From Aestuariibaculum marinum (GTDB lineage: Bacteria; Bacteroidota; Bacteroidia; Flavobacteriales; Flavobacteriaceae): DNA of 64,000 nt. Shown here one piece after another: positions 43,555 to 52,560 of this stretch. A program made the position numbers and the translations under genes. The stretch lies in assembly GCF_014596975.1 (NCBI RefSeq), contig NZ_JACVXD010000003.1:1-64000 (forward strand), written 5' to 3'. Below the pieces are notes generated by a model. That model was not told where the DNA came from, did not search any database, and saw nothing but the letters and a program-made list of their open reading frames with translations. Positions within the stretch are counted from its first letter, which is position 1; every line of letters begins with the position of its first letter.

Positions 43555-44409
43555 ATGAGAGTGAAACCAAACTTCTTAATTATTGGATCAAACAAAGGAG
43601 GTACCACATCTTTATTTCAATATCTTACAGCACACCCTGAAGTGTTTAAGCCTACAATTAAGGAGCCCATGTTTTTTAATTATTATGATAACCAAGGCGA
43701 AGATGGTAATTTTAGAGCACAGCTAGTTATTAAATCATTAGAATCATACAATAAGCTTTTTGAGGGCAGTGAACTTTTTAAAGCAGCGGGAGAATCATCT
43801 ACATCGTATTTGGCTAACCCTTATTGTGCAAAGCATATATATGATTTTAACCCTAGCATGAAAATTATAGCTGTATTACGTAATCCAATAGAACGAGCTT
43901 TCTCAAATTATTTGATGTATGTAAGGTGGGGAGATGAAAAACGAAATTTTAGTAAGGCTTTAAAAGATGAATTGGAAGGAAAGGAATTGCCTCAGGGAAA
44001 ACAATACATTTATCTGGGGTATTATTTACAGGCTTTAGAGGTTTATAAAAAGCAGTTTGGAACCGAACAATTACGAGTATACTTAAATGAGGATTTAAAA
44101 CACAGTCCATATGAGACTTATAAAGATATTTGTAATTTTATAGGTGTTAATGATGATTTCGTGCCTGATTTTAGTAGACGTTATAATACAAATGATAAAG
44201 TAGATATTAGGCCTGTTTATAAAATGCTTAGGTACTTAGATGATAAATATGCCTATACAAAATGTTTGCCTTACAGAATTAAAAAGCATATTTATAAAAA
44301 ACCAGTTATAAAACAGCGAGATAAGGCTTTGTTATTATCAATATATAAATCAGAAATAGAAAGTTTGTCTAATTTTTTAAATAGAGATTTAAGTCATTGG
44401 TTAACATAA
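43555..44409 (+). CDS. sulfotransferase (Sulfotransfer_1, heparan-sulfate type)
   Basis: This 284-residue PAPS-dependent enzyme has the 5'-PSB loop GSNKGGTTS at 11-19 and the 3'-PB motif RNPIERAFSNY at 109-119. Both are close to those of heparan sulfate N- and O-sulfotransferases. 'GESSTSYLANP' at about 79-89 corresponds to another conserved segment of that group. The ATG follows the preceding stop codon without a gap, indicating translational coupling with the other sulfotransferase. Confidence 0.9.
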   Translation: MRVKPNFLIIGSNKGGTTSLFQYLTAHPEVFKPTIKEPMFFNYYDNQGEDGNFRAQLVIKSLESYNKLFEGSELFKAAGESSTSYLANPYCAKHIYDFNPSMKIIAVLRNPIERAFSNYLMYVRWGDEKRNFSKALKDELEGKELPQGKQYIYLGYYLQALEVYKKQFGTEQLRVYLNEDLKHSPYETYKDICNFIGVNDDFVPDFSRRYNTNDKVDIRPVYKMLRYLDDKYAYTKCLPYRIKKHIYKKPVIKQRDKALLLSIYKSEIESLSNFLNRDLSHWLT

Positions 44410-44411
44410 AT

Positions 44412-45491
44412 ATGAAAAGAAAGATTAAACCCATAGCTTTTGTATTACCACAGTTTCATCCTATACCAGAAAATGATGCTTGGTGGGGGAAAGGTTTTAC
44501 CGAATGGACTAATGTTACCAAGGCAAAGCCTCTGTTTGAAGGGCATTATCAACCCCATTTACCAACAGACTTAGGTTTTTATGATTTACGTTTACCAGAG
44601 GCAAGACAAGCACAAGCGGATTTGGCTAAAGCTTATGGTATTGAGGGGTTTTGTTATTACCATTACTGGTTTAATGGTAAACGATTACTAAATCAACCTA
44701 TAGATGGTATGTTGCAACAGAAGGATTTAGAGATGCCTTTTATGTTATGCTGGGCCAATGAAAACTGGACACGCCGATGGGATGGAAAGGAACATGATAT
44801 TTTAATTGAACAAAATTATAATTTAGATGATGATAAAGCACATATGCGTTGGTTATGTGAAAATGTATTTTCAGATGAACGGTATATAAAAGTAGATGGT
44901 AAACCTGTATTTTTAGTTTACAGGTACGGATTGCTTCCTAATTATAAGGTAACTATTAGCATTTGGAGAGATATTGTAAAAAATGAGTTTAATTTTAAAG
45001 GTATTTATATTTGTGCCGTAGAAAGTTTTAGTTCATTTATTTTACCTGAATTTAATGTGTTTGATGGTATAGTTGAATTTGGACCACATAGAGTAATTAA
45101 GCATAAATTAAATTATAAAGCTCAAGAGAAATGGTATTTAAAGCTGTTGGGTGTCAATAAAAATAAAAGAGATTTTAGAGATTTTAAAAAGGGTGTTAAA
45201 GAGTCTATAGCAAGAAGAGAAGATAAATATAAGTTATATAGATGTGTTACTCCTTCATGGGATAACACGGCAAGAAAAGGACAAAAAGGGACTGTTGCTT
45301 TAGGTAGTAGCCCTGAGTTATATTGTGAATGGTTAAGTTACATTGTTAAAAAATTTAAACCATTCTCTACAGATGAAAATTTTGTGTTTATTAATGCCAT
45401 GAATGAGTGGGCTGAGGGCAATCATTTGGAGCCTTGTATAAAATATGGAACAGCTTATTTAGAAGCGACCAAGAAAGCTTTAGATCTTTAA
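44412..45491 (+). CDS. WbsX-family polysaccharide protein (GH99-like fold)
   Basis: This 359-residue protein matches the Glyco_transf_WbsX family, found in O-antigen and capsule loci and structurally likened to GH99 endo-mannosidases. Conserved segments are 'FVLPQFHPIPENDAWWGKG', 'GFCYYHYWFNGKRLL', 'CWANENWTRRWDG' and 'FINAMNEWAEGNHLEP'. Whether it transfers or cleaves sugars is unproven. I set the start at the ATG at 44412, after the preceding stop, instead of a TTG within the previous gene. The glycosyltransferase after it is 16 bases away. Confidence 0.88.
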   Translation: MKRKIKPIAFVLPQFHPIPENDAWWGKGFTEWTNVTKAKPLFEGHYQPHLPTDLGFYDLRLPEARQAQADLAKAYGIEGFCYYHYWFNGKRLLNQPIDGMLQQKDLEMPFMLCWANENWTRRWDGKEHDILIEQNYNLDDDKAHMRWLCENVFSDERYIKVDGKPVFLVYRYGLLPNYKVTISIWRDIVKNEFNFKGIYICAVESFSSFILPEFNVFDGIVEFGPHRVIKHKLNYKAQEKWYLKLLGVNKNKRDFRDFKKGVKESIARREDKYKLYRCVTPSWDNTARKGQKGTVALGSSPELYCEWLSYIVKKFKPFSTDENFVFINAMNEWAEGNHLEPCIKYGTAYLEATKKALDL

Positions 45492-45507
45492 ACTGTATTT
45501 TTATAGT

Positions 45508-46392
45508 ATGATTGAAGATTTATTAATTATAATTTTAAATTACAACTCGGCAAAAGAAAGTGTTGCTTTATATACTGATCTGCTGACTCAGGGTGCAGGT
45601 AAAAGTAAGATTTTGGTAGTAGATAATAACTCTACTAAAGATGATCAAGCTCATTTATTAAAACATATTGCTACTTCTCAATTACGTTTTTTAGATGTTA
45701 ACAAAGGGTATGCATCGGGAAATCGAGTAGGTATTGAATTTGCCATACAAAATAGTATTCCTTATATCTTGCTTTTAAACCCTGATATTCGAATAAGTAC
45801 AGAAAGTATTAAGGCGTTATTATATACTATTAAAAGTACAAAAGATGTAGCGGTAATAGGTCCGAGAATTTGTTATAGAAATAATACTGAAACCATTTAT
45901 TCTGATGGTGGATTGATATATTTAAATCAGGGCTGTTATACCACACACAGGCATTTTAAAAAACATATAAAGGAAGTGCCAGCAAGTAAGATGTTGCTAG
46001 ATGCCGATTATGTTAATGGTAGCGTGTTTATGACTAGAACAGAAGTTTTTAAAGAGATTGGGTTTATGCGAGATGATTTCTTTTTATATTTTGAGGAAAC
46101 CGAGTGGTGTATGCGAGCCAATAAAAAAGGGTACAAGCTTGGTATATTAACAGAGGCTTTGGCTTACCATGAATCGAGTACTAAGGGGTATTTGTATTAT
46201 TATTACATGACAAGAAACAGGTTATTACTTTCCAGATTGTATTCTGATTATTACAAGGTAACCAGAAAAGTGGTATGGGACATTATTAAAAAAGAATTAC
46301 AAAAGAGTATAAAACAAAGGCGAATTCCATCCTGTGTTTTAAGAGCGAGAATCAAGGGCTTTATTGCAGGGAATTTAAAAAAACTTAATTGA
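45508..46392 (+). CDS. family 2 glycosyltransferase
   Basis: This 294-residue GT-A enzyme resembles rhamnosyltransferases: N-terminal 'LLIIILNYNSAKESVALY', 'LLLNPDIRI' as the donor-metal motif and 'YFEETEWCMRANKKGYKLG' on the acceptor side. It is missing a long C-terminal extension. Its TGA stop overlaps the ATG of the next gene by one base. The sugar transferred is unknown. Confidence 0.88.
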   Translation: MIEDLLIIILNYNSAKESVALYTDLLTQGAGKSKILVVDNNSTKDDQAHLLKHIATSQLRFLDVNKGYASGNRVGIEFAIQNSIPYILLLNPDIRISTESIKALLYTIKSTKDVAVIGPRICYRNNTETIYSDGGLIYLNQGCYTTHRHFKKHIKEVPASKMLLDADYVNGSVFMTRTEVFKEIGFMRDDFFLYFEETEWCMRANKKGYKLGILTEALAYHESSTKGYLYYYYMTRNRLLLSRLYSDYYKVTRKVVWDIIKKELQKSIKQRRIPSCVLRARIKGFIAGNLKKLN

Positions 46393-47456
46393 TGCAAAAG
46401 CGAGTATTAATACCAGCTAAGAGGCCTGGTAATCCTTTTTTTGAAAGTATAATTAAACATAGCTCTTGGCAATTTGTTTACGGTGACGTTTATACGGAAA
46501 TAACACCCTATTCTGTAGTTTTAATACACTGGCCAGAACAATTATTTGGATGGAAAGAGCCTACTGAAGCACAATTATTTGATTTAAAACAGAAGTTTGC
46601 TATTTGGAAAAGTAGTGCTAGAGTTGTTTATGTATTACACAATGAACAAAGGCATCTTGGGATGACTAAAAGGTTTAGGGCATTATACGGTTTGGTTATT
46701 GATAACGTTGATGTTATGGTGCATATGGGTAATTATAGCTTAAAAAAATATGTTTCATTATACCCCATGCTTAAACATTATAAAATAAATCATCCTTTAT
46801 ATACTGAGCCATATATAGTTTACGCTAAAGAGGAGGCTAGATTGCAATTAGGTATTAAGCCAGAGAAAAAAATGGTTTTAGTGCCTGGTGCTATAAGACA
46901 TGTTAACGAACGAAGGATGATTTTAAAGGCTTTTAAAAGGTTAAAATTGAATAATAAATTACTTGTAGTGCCAAGAATACTTAACAAATCTTATACTTTT
47001 GATTTTCCAGGTCGTTATAGGTTAAAACCAATTCTAGATGTAAATTTAGTATTAAAAAAATGGTTTAAAAAAAAATATAACACTGAAGATTATTGTTTTG
47101 GGTATTCTTTTCAAGATGTTAAAGCGTTATCACTTTATATGTCTGCTGCAGATCTTGTTTTAATTCCGAGGTTTAATACTTTAAATTCAGGGAATGTTTT
47201 TTTAGGAATAAGTTTTAAAAAAATAGTTATTGGTCCTGAAACAGGAAATATAGGAGAGGTTTTAAAGTTGTTCGATTTTCCTGTTTTTAATACTACCAAG
47301 GTTAAGGGAGTTACAGAGGCACTATATTCTGGATTTCAATTGTTAGATAAAGGGTATAGTTACAAAGAGACATTATTGAAAGCATATGACGCAACAAATG
47401 TGTCTAAGGAGTGGGACTTATTTTTAAGTAATTTAACAAAGGATTCTATATTGTGA
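46392..47456 (+). CDS. glycosyltransferase-like protein, family uncertain
   Basis: This 354-residue protein has the look of a GT-B glycosyltransferase: 'VVLIHWPEQLFGWKEP' and 'VVYVLHNEQRHLGMTK' in the N-terminal half, 'KMVLVPGAIRHVNERRMIL' at the domain junction and 'ADLVLIPRFNTLNSGNVFLG' where GT4 enzymes bind the donor. It lacks the usual EGxxxxxxE motif of GT4, so the family is not certain. The ATG overlaps the preceding stop by one base. The coding strand is strongly AT-rich. Confidence 0.65.
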   Translation: MQKRVLIPAKRPGNPFFESIIKHSSWQFVYGDVYTEITPYSVVLIHWPEQLFGWKEPTEAQLFDLKQKFAIWKSSARVVYVLHNEQRHLGMTKRFRALYGLVIDNVDVMVHMGNYSLKKYVSLYPMLKHYKINHPLYTEPYIVYAKEEARLQLGIKPEKKMVLVPGAIRHVNERRMILKAFKRLKLNNKLLVVPRILNKSYTFDFPGRYRLKPILDVNLVLKKWFKKKYNTEDYCFGYSFQDVKALSLYMSAADLVLIPRFNTLNSGNVFLGISFKKIVIGPETGNIGEVLKLFDFPVFNTTKVKGVTEALYSGFQLLDKGYSYKETLLKAYDATNVSKEWDLFLSNLTKDSIL

Positions 47457-47487
47457 TATTTTTAATTTGTTATAACTTTATAAGAAT

Positions 47488-48432
47488 ATGCAAGGGAATC
47501 CTTTAGTTTCTATAATTATTCCAACCTTTAATCGTGCACATTTAATAGGTGAAACTTTAGATAGTGTGTTGGCACAAACCTATACCAACTGGGAATGTAT
47601 TGTGGTTGATGATGGTAGTACTGACAACACGGCTAGTGTATTGCAAAGTTATATAGATAAGGACTCTAGATTTCAATACCATCATAGACCTAAAAATCGA
47701 TTGCCAGGAGGAAATGCTGCGCGTAATTATGGGTTTGAGTTGAGTAGTGGGGAATACATACAATGGTTTGATGATGATGATTTGATGGTTCCTGAGAAAC
47801 TTGAAGTAAAGTTAACTTACCTATTAGATAATAAGGTTGATTTTGTAATGAGCAAAACAAAATACTTTAATAAAAATGGATATAATAATAAATCTTATGG
47901 TTATAACTATTCGGAAGGAGATATTAATTTTTTGTCATTTGTAATGACACATATTACTTGGGTAACTAATGATATGATAATAAAACGTAGTGTAGCTGAA
48001 AAAATTAGTTTTAATGAGGTGCTTAAATCAGGACAAGAATTTAATTTTTCATGTAAGTTGTTATTGGAAACTAATAGTTTAAAAAAAGTAGATGAGTTTT
48101 TAACTTTAAAACGATTTCATAAAATATCGATAGGAAAAAAAAGACAGGTGGATAAATCGCATTATTGGATTACTTCATTTGATTTACATTGGGTAAATTA
48201 TAATGAATTAAATAGGCATTATATAATACCTAAAATATTTAATGAATATACCCTTTTAAAATGTGTAAAAAGTTATTTAAATGAATCAGAAATTAAATTA
48301 TCCTATACTTTTCATAAAGAGATGTTTAAGGTTTTTAAATTGAAAGTAGTCTATTTTTATTTGTCCGTTATATCCAAATTTATGTTTGGACGATATTATG
48401 TTTTTTATAAACATCTTAAATATATTAAATGA
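47488..48432 (+). CDS. family 2 glycosyltransferase
   Basis: This 314-residue GT-A enzyme has a classical N-terminus, 'PLVSIIIPTFNRAHLIGETL', with 'ECIVVDDGSTDNT' and the DxD-type motif 'QWFDDDDLM'. The C-terminal third is poorly conserved and rich in Lys, Tyr and Asn. Its TGA stop lies within the ATGA overlap with the next gene. Acceptor and donor are unknown. Confidence 0.9.
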   Translation: MQGNPLVSIIIPTFNRAHLIGETLDSVLAQTYTNWECIVVDDGSTDNTASVLQSYIDKDSRFQYHHRPKNRLPGGNAARNYGFELSSGEYIQWFDDDDLMVPEKLEVKLTYLLDNKVDFVMSKTKYFNKNGYNNKSYGYNYSEGDINFLSFVMTHITWVTNDMIIKRSVAEKISFNEVLKSGQEFNFSCKLLLETNSLKKVDEFLTLKRFHKISIGKKRQVDKSHYWITSFDLHWVNYNELNRHYIIPKIFNEYTLLKCVKSYLNESEIKLSYTFHKEMFKVFKLKVVYFYLSVISKFMFGRYYVFYKHLKYIK

Positions 48433-49355
48433 AAAAGTCCTTTTGTTCATTTGTATATGGGAATTATTATAGGTTTATACCTTATTACCTTTACTGTGTA
48501 AGTAAATATTATCCAACAGTAAGTGTTATAATATTATACAGTGAAGAGCTTTCAAAAGATTTTAAGAAATTAATAAATAGTTATAAAAATGTGTTTTTAT
48601 ATGAAAATGTTGGGAAAGATTTTTCTTGGCTTGATGAAATAAACCACCGAGGAGCAGCAAAGCAAACTTTGAGACATGTTTTAACTTTAGAAGTTTTTAA
48701 AAATTTTGATGTTATTTATTTCGGAGATGTAGATATTATGATTTTGGAGGAAGGTTATGATTTATTTGATTTTCATTTAAAACAAGCTAAACAATCGTCA
48801 TTGCCTTTTAGTAACAAAGTAAGGCCCTTGCCTAATGATGGATTGAAAAGTCCATCGGAACGACTTACTGGTTTGCATTTTGTTGAAGTTAAACCTTATT
48901 ATGAAAAAATGGAACCGGTAATAAATGAATTTTTAAACGATGCAGTTTATCGAAATAAAATATTAAAGATCTCTGAAAGGAATGAAAATGTCTTGTACCA
49001 TCTATGTAAAAGTGCATTTGACTTTGATCCTAACAAGATAATGAATAATAGAAGACCTTGGCACGGTTTCCATTTGGGGCTTGTTAGAGGGAAGACTTAC
49101 TTGAACTTGCAAACTGTAAGCGAAAATACAGATTTAACTGTTGATGATTTAAAAAAACAATTAGCAGAGTTAAATAAAAAAGGAGATGTTTCGAGCATGC
49201 TTTTAAAGTTTACTTGCAAAGAAGTTTATGATACTTTTAATTATTTAGGCATCCCATTATCGATGTCAGTAAGGTTAAAATATAAAGTTTTAAATTTTAA
49301 AAATTATACCAGAAATAAAGTTGGACAAATAAAATCATATTTATCTGATGCCTAA
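48429..49355 (+). CDS. GT-A-like protein of unknown family
   Basis: I do not recognise the exact family of this 308-residue protein. It contains 'VIYFGDVDIMILEEGYDLFDFH', a DxD-like site of GT-A glycosyltransferases, a preceding 'KQTLRHVLTLEVFKNFD' helix and a later 'RRPWHGFHLGLVRG' segment. This layout resembles nucleotide-sugar transferases that handle a bound metal. It overlaps the previous gene by four bases and the next by eight, so it is an integral part of the train. The sequence is very AT-rich. Confidence 0.65.
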   Translation: MKKSFCSFVYGNYYRFIPYYLYCVSKYYPTVSVIILYSEELSKDFKKLINSYKNVFLYENVGKDFSWLDEINHRGAAKQTLRHVLTLEVFKNFDVIYFGDVDIMILEEGYDLFDFHLKQAKQSSLPFSNKVRPLPNDGLKSPSERLTGLHFVEVKPYYEKMEPVINEFLNDAVYRNKILKISERNENVLYHLCKSAFDFDPNKIMNNRRPWHGFHLGLVRGKTYLNLQTVSENTDLTVDDLKKQLAELNKKGDVSSMLLKFTCKEVYDTFNYLGIPLSMSVRLKYKVLNFKNYTRNKVGQIKSYLSDA

Positions 49356-50475
49356 AAGAATATGTCATTTATTAAATGTTTATGGAGACAAGAATCAGTT
49401 GTTTACGTCTACATTAATTAAAAATCTAACAAAAAAAGATGATAAAAATGACTACTTTGTTTATTGTCACGCCTATAAACAACACTTACAGCATATAAAT
49501 TTTATTGTTTCAAATTACAAGAACAAATTAATAGTTGTTTTAAAGTTTTTAGTCCTATATATTCAGAATTCCAATTTTAGAAGTTTATCAAATAAACTAA
49601 CAAAAAGAGAAAACTATAAATGGACAAGTTTACTTTATTGTAAGTTGGATGTCTTACATATACATCATGCTCATGCTATTCCTATTGAGGTTCTCAAATT
49701 TTTATCAGCAAAGAAGGTGAAAATAGTTTTTACTTTAAGAGGAAAGGACCTTGCCGTAAACACCCATGATTTATGCAAAAGAGAGGAGTTAAAAGAGAAA
49801 TTAGTATTGGCAGATACTATACATTGTATTAGTGATTTTTTAAAAGATAGATTGTTTTCATTATACGGGTTAACTTCAAAAGTTATTTATAGAGGAATTG
49901 AGAATCCTGACGCTTTTAACATTAAAGTTAGTAATGAAAAGGAAAATGAAATTAAAGCAATATCAGTAGGAAGATTGGTTTGGGAAAAGGGTCATGTGTT
50001 TTTATTGGAGAGTATTTGTAGATTAAAGGAACGGGGTTATATAATTAAATTAGATATTTATGGAGAAGGTTATTTGGAGACTTTTTTAAAGTTTAGAGTT
50101 AACCAATTAGGTATAGAAAATTTAGTTTCTTTTAAAGGTTATTTAGATAATTCAGAATTAAAAACCGTTTATAAAACATATAATATTGCAATACAATCTT
50201 CCATATCGGAAGCACTTTCAAATGGATTAATAGATTTTATGGTTCATAATTTACCATGTGTTATAAGTAATGTTGGAGGTATGTCAGAAATAATTACTAA
50301 TGAGAAAAATGGTATAGTATTCAATGTTGCGAAAATGGAACAATTAGATGAAGCAATTTTAAAAGCCTTAGATTTAGATTTTAAGGAATTAATGCTACAT
50401 AACAATAAAGTTAAGGGTAAATTTAGTGTTGATACGGAGGTTGAAGAATTGTTGAAACTTTATAAACAGGTATGA
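49348..50475 (+). CDS. family 4 glycosyltransferase
   Basis: This 375-residue GT-B enzyme has a donor-binding C-terminal half with 'ISVGRLVWEKGHVFLLESI' and the EALSNG-containing motif 'SSISEALSNGLIDFM', followed by 'VISNVGGMSEII'. The N-terminal acceptor domain includes 'DVLHIHHAHAIPIEVLKF'. It overlaps both neighbours, by eight and four bases. The nearest activities in the family are retaining transferases; the sugar is unknown. Confidence 0.9.
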   Translation: MPKRICHLLNVYGDKNQLFTSTLIKNLTKKDDKNDYFVYCHAYKQHLQHINFIVSNYKNKLIVVLKFLVLYIQNSNFRSLSNKLTKRENYKWTSLLYCKLDVLHIHHAHAIPIEVLKFLSAKKVKIVFTLRGKDLAVNTHDLCKREELKEKLVLADTIHCISDFLKDRLFSLYGLTSKVIYRGIENPDAFNIKVSNEKENEIKAISVGRLVWEKGHVFLLESICRLKERGYIIKLDIYGEGYLETFLKFRVNQLGIENLVSFKGYLDNSELKTVYKTYNIAIQSSISEALSNGLIDFMVHNLPCVISNVGGMSEIITNEKNGIVFNVAKMEQLDEAILKALDLDFKELMLHNNKVKGKFSVDTEVEELLKLYKQV

Positions 50476-51365
50476 TTGATAATAAAAGGATATATATACA
50501 TTTAGGACTTCATAAAACTGCGACTACTTTTTTTCAAAGGAGTTTTTATCCTGCCCACCCGGAATTTAATTATAAGCAACTTAGAAGTAAGGAAATGTTG
50601 GCTGATTTCAATCAATATATACTTCGAGAAAATGACCTAACCTATAACTTAATCACTGCAAAATCATTATTTTGTAAAGCATTGGTAGAAGAAGAATTTA
50701 GCGATAAATTGCTTACTTTATGTGAAGAACAGTTTTCAGGACTTCCATTGCAAGATGCATTCAATAGAAAAACCATATTTGATAGATTAAATGCATTTTT
50801 CCCTAATGCAAATTATATTCTGGTACTTAGAAACCCAAATGATTTTGTAAAAAGTATGTATGCTGAATATTTAAAAAAAGGGGGAACTGCAGATTTGTAT
50901 AATTTTTTAAATAGGAAAGATTCTCAGTTAAGTTTTTCAAGAGGAAGTTATTTGCGATATAATTCTTATTATAGCTATATAGAAAGCCATGTTACAAAAG
51001 ACAGAATAAAAGTGCTTTATTATGAAGATCTAAAGTGTCAACCCAGTTTTTTTTATAGAGATTTGTTAGATTATTTTAAATTAAATATTGAAATAAAAAA
51101 ATCTATTGTAAAAGATAAAAGAAACATTTCTTTTGATAAAGAAAAGCTTGAGGCTTTAAGATTTTATAACAGAATTGCAAAGACTCCGTATGGGAAAGAC
51201 CATTTAATTTCCAAAAAGTATAAAAAATATATTATAGGGGCTCATTTAGCCATTTTTGGAAGAAAAAGACAGAAAGATAAATTAATTGAAGATTTTGTTA
51301 AGTCTTTAAAAATTGATAATTCAAACCTGCCCGATTATAATCGAATAAAAAAATATAATTATTGA
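50472..51365 (+). CDS. sulfotransferase-like protein
   Basis: This 297-residue protein has a PAPS loop 'HLGLHKTATTF' (HKTATT at 14-19) and a 3'-phosphate-site motif RNPNDFVKS at 120-128, so it fits the sulfotransferase superfamily, although it is divergent from the two enzymes at 43-44 kb. The C-terminal part is basic. The gene overlaps the preceding glycosyltransferase by an ATGA. Its rightmost bases mark the end of the AT-rich block. Confidence 0.82.
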   Translation: MIDNKRIYIHLGLHKTATTFFQRSFYPAHPEFNYKQLRSKEMLADFNQYILRENDLTYNLITAKSLFCKALVEEEFSDKLLTLCEEQFSGLPLQDAFNRKTIFDRLNAFFPNANYILVLRNPNDFVKSMYAEYLKKGGTADLYNFLNRKDSQLSFSRGSYLRYNSYYSYIESHVTKDRIKVLYYEDLKCQPSFFYRDLLDYFKLNIEIKKSIVKDKRNISFDKEKLEALRFYNRIAKTPYGKDHLISKKYKKYIIGAHLAIFGRKRQKDKLIEDFVKSLKIDNSNLPDYNRIKKYNY

Positions 51366-51378
51366 TTTAAAAAACTAT

Positions 51379-52557
51379 TTGATTCTAAACAAATATCATA
51401 TCATCATTTTCGAAGGGTCTTTTGAAACCACGACGTTTATCAGGCGACTGATGCAAGGCTTAGTCGGGCAAGGGCATCAGGTTACTGTACTTGGCTTTCA
51501 GGAATTGAATCGTTACCCAATTCAAGGTGTGGTGTACCAATCCTTAGGGAGCAATCAATCTAAAATAAAACTGATGCTAACCAGCTTAAAGATTGCCTTA
51601 AAGCATGGGGGCATTGGGACTTTTTTTAAAACAATAGTATCTATATTTAAAGGAAATAAAAGGTATTTACAAGCACAGAATTTAGAATTCGTATTTAAAA
51701 CTATACAGCCTGATGTGGTACATGTGCAGTGGCCCTCTTTGTTACCTTGGTTGGAACCTCATTTAGAAAACCCTGATTTTAAAGTCGTGCTAAGTCAGCG
51801 TGGGTTTCATATTAATGTGAGACCGTTTGTTGACGCTGAGAATAGGGTGTATTTGCAGCATTTATATCCGAAACTTGACGGCTTGCATTCGGTTAGTCAG
51901 GCTATAAGTCAAAAAGGTAACAACATAGGAACTCCTAAAAATGGCGTAGATACTGTGGTTTACACTGGCATAGACTTAGAAAGAGTGCCTTATACGGCTC
52001 GGACGAAACAAGAGGGCGTGATACAATTATTGTCCGTAGGACGTCCGCACTGGATTAAGGATTACCCTACTGCCATTAAGGCCTGCGCTGTATTAAAAGC
52101 TAAAGGTGTAGATTTTCATTATACGATAATAGGAGGAGCAGGTCATGAAGAATTATTATTTTTAATTCATGAACTCGGGTTAAATACTTATGTTACGTTA
52201 AGTGGGAAAATGTCACAGGAAGCAGTTTATAACCAAATGAGGGGTGCCGATGTATTATTGGTGTCCAGTGCGGAAGAAGGGTTGCCTAATGTAGCCGTAG
52301 AAGCGATGGCTTTAGGAACACCGGTGGTTAGTACCGATTGTGGCGGTGTTAGCGAGTTAGTTGAGGATGATGTTACAGGATGGCTAGTACCTGTGGCGGA
52401 TGCCAAAGCTATGGCAGAGGCTATAATGGAAGTGAAAACCCTAGATTTAGAAGATTTAAATGTATTAACACGAAGGGCACGTATAAAAGTGGAACAGCAA
52501 CACAGAGTAGAAGATATGGTAGATGGTATGATAACATTATATAATAGTGTTTTGTAA
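51379..52557 (+). CDS. family 4 glycosyltransferase
   Basis: This 392-residue GT-B enzyme has 'DVVHVQWPSLLPWLEPHL' in the acceptor domain and 'LLSVGRPHWIKDYPTAIKA' and 'AEEGLPNVAVEAMALGTPVV' in the donor domain, so all GT4 signatures are present. No ATG precedes the conserved region. TTG at 51379 is the first plausible start (MILNKYHIIIFEGSF). Base composition is distinctly higher in G+C than in the genes just upstream. Confidence 0.9.
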   Translation: MILNKYHIIIFEGSFETTTFIRRLMQGLVGQGHQVTVLGFQELNRYPIQGVVYQSLGSNQSKIKLMLTSLKIALKHGGIGTFFKTIVSIFKGNKRYLQAQNLEFVFKTIQPDVVHVQWPSLLPWLEPHLENPDFKVVLSQRGFHINVRPFVDAENRVYLQHLYPKLDGLHSVSQAISQKGNNIGTPKNGVDTVVYTGIDLERVPYTARTKQEGVIQLLSVGRPHWIKDYPTAIKACAVLKAKGVDFHYTIIGGAGHEELLFLIHELGLNTYVTLSGKMSQEAVYNQMRGADVLLVSSAEEGLPNVAVEAMALGTPVVSTDCGGVSELVEDDVTGWLVPVADAKAMAEAIMEVKTLDLEDLNVLTRRARIKVEQQHRVEDMVDGMITLYNSVL

Positions 52558-52560
52558 GTT

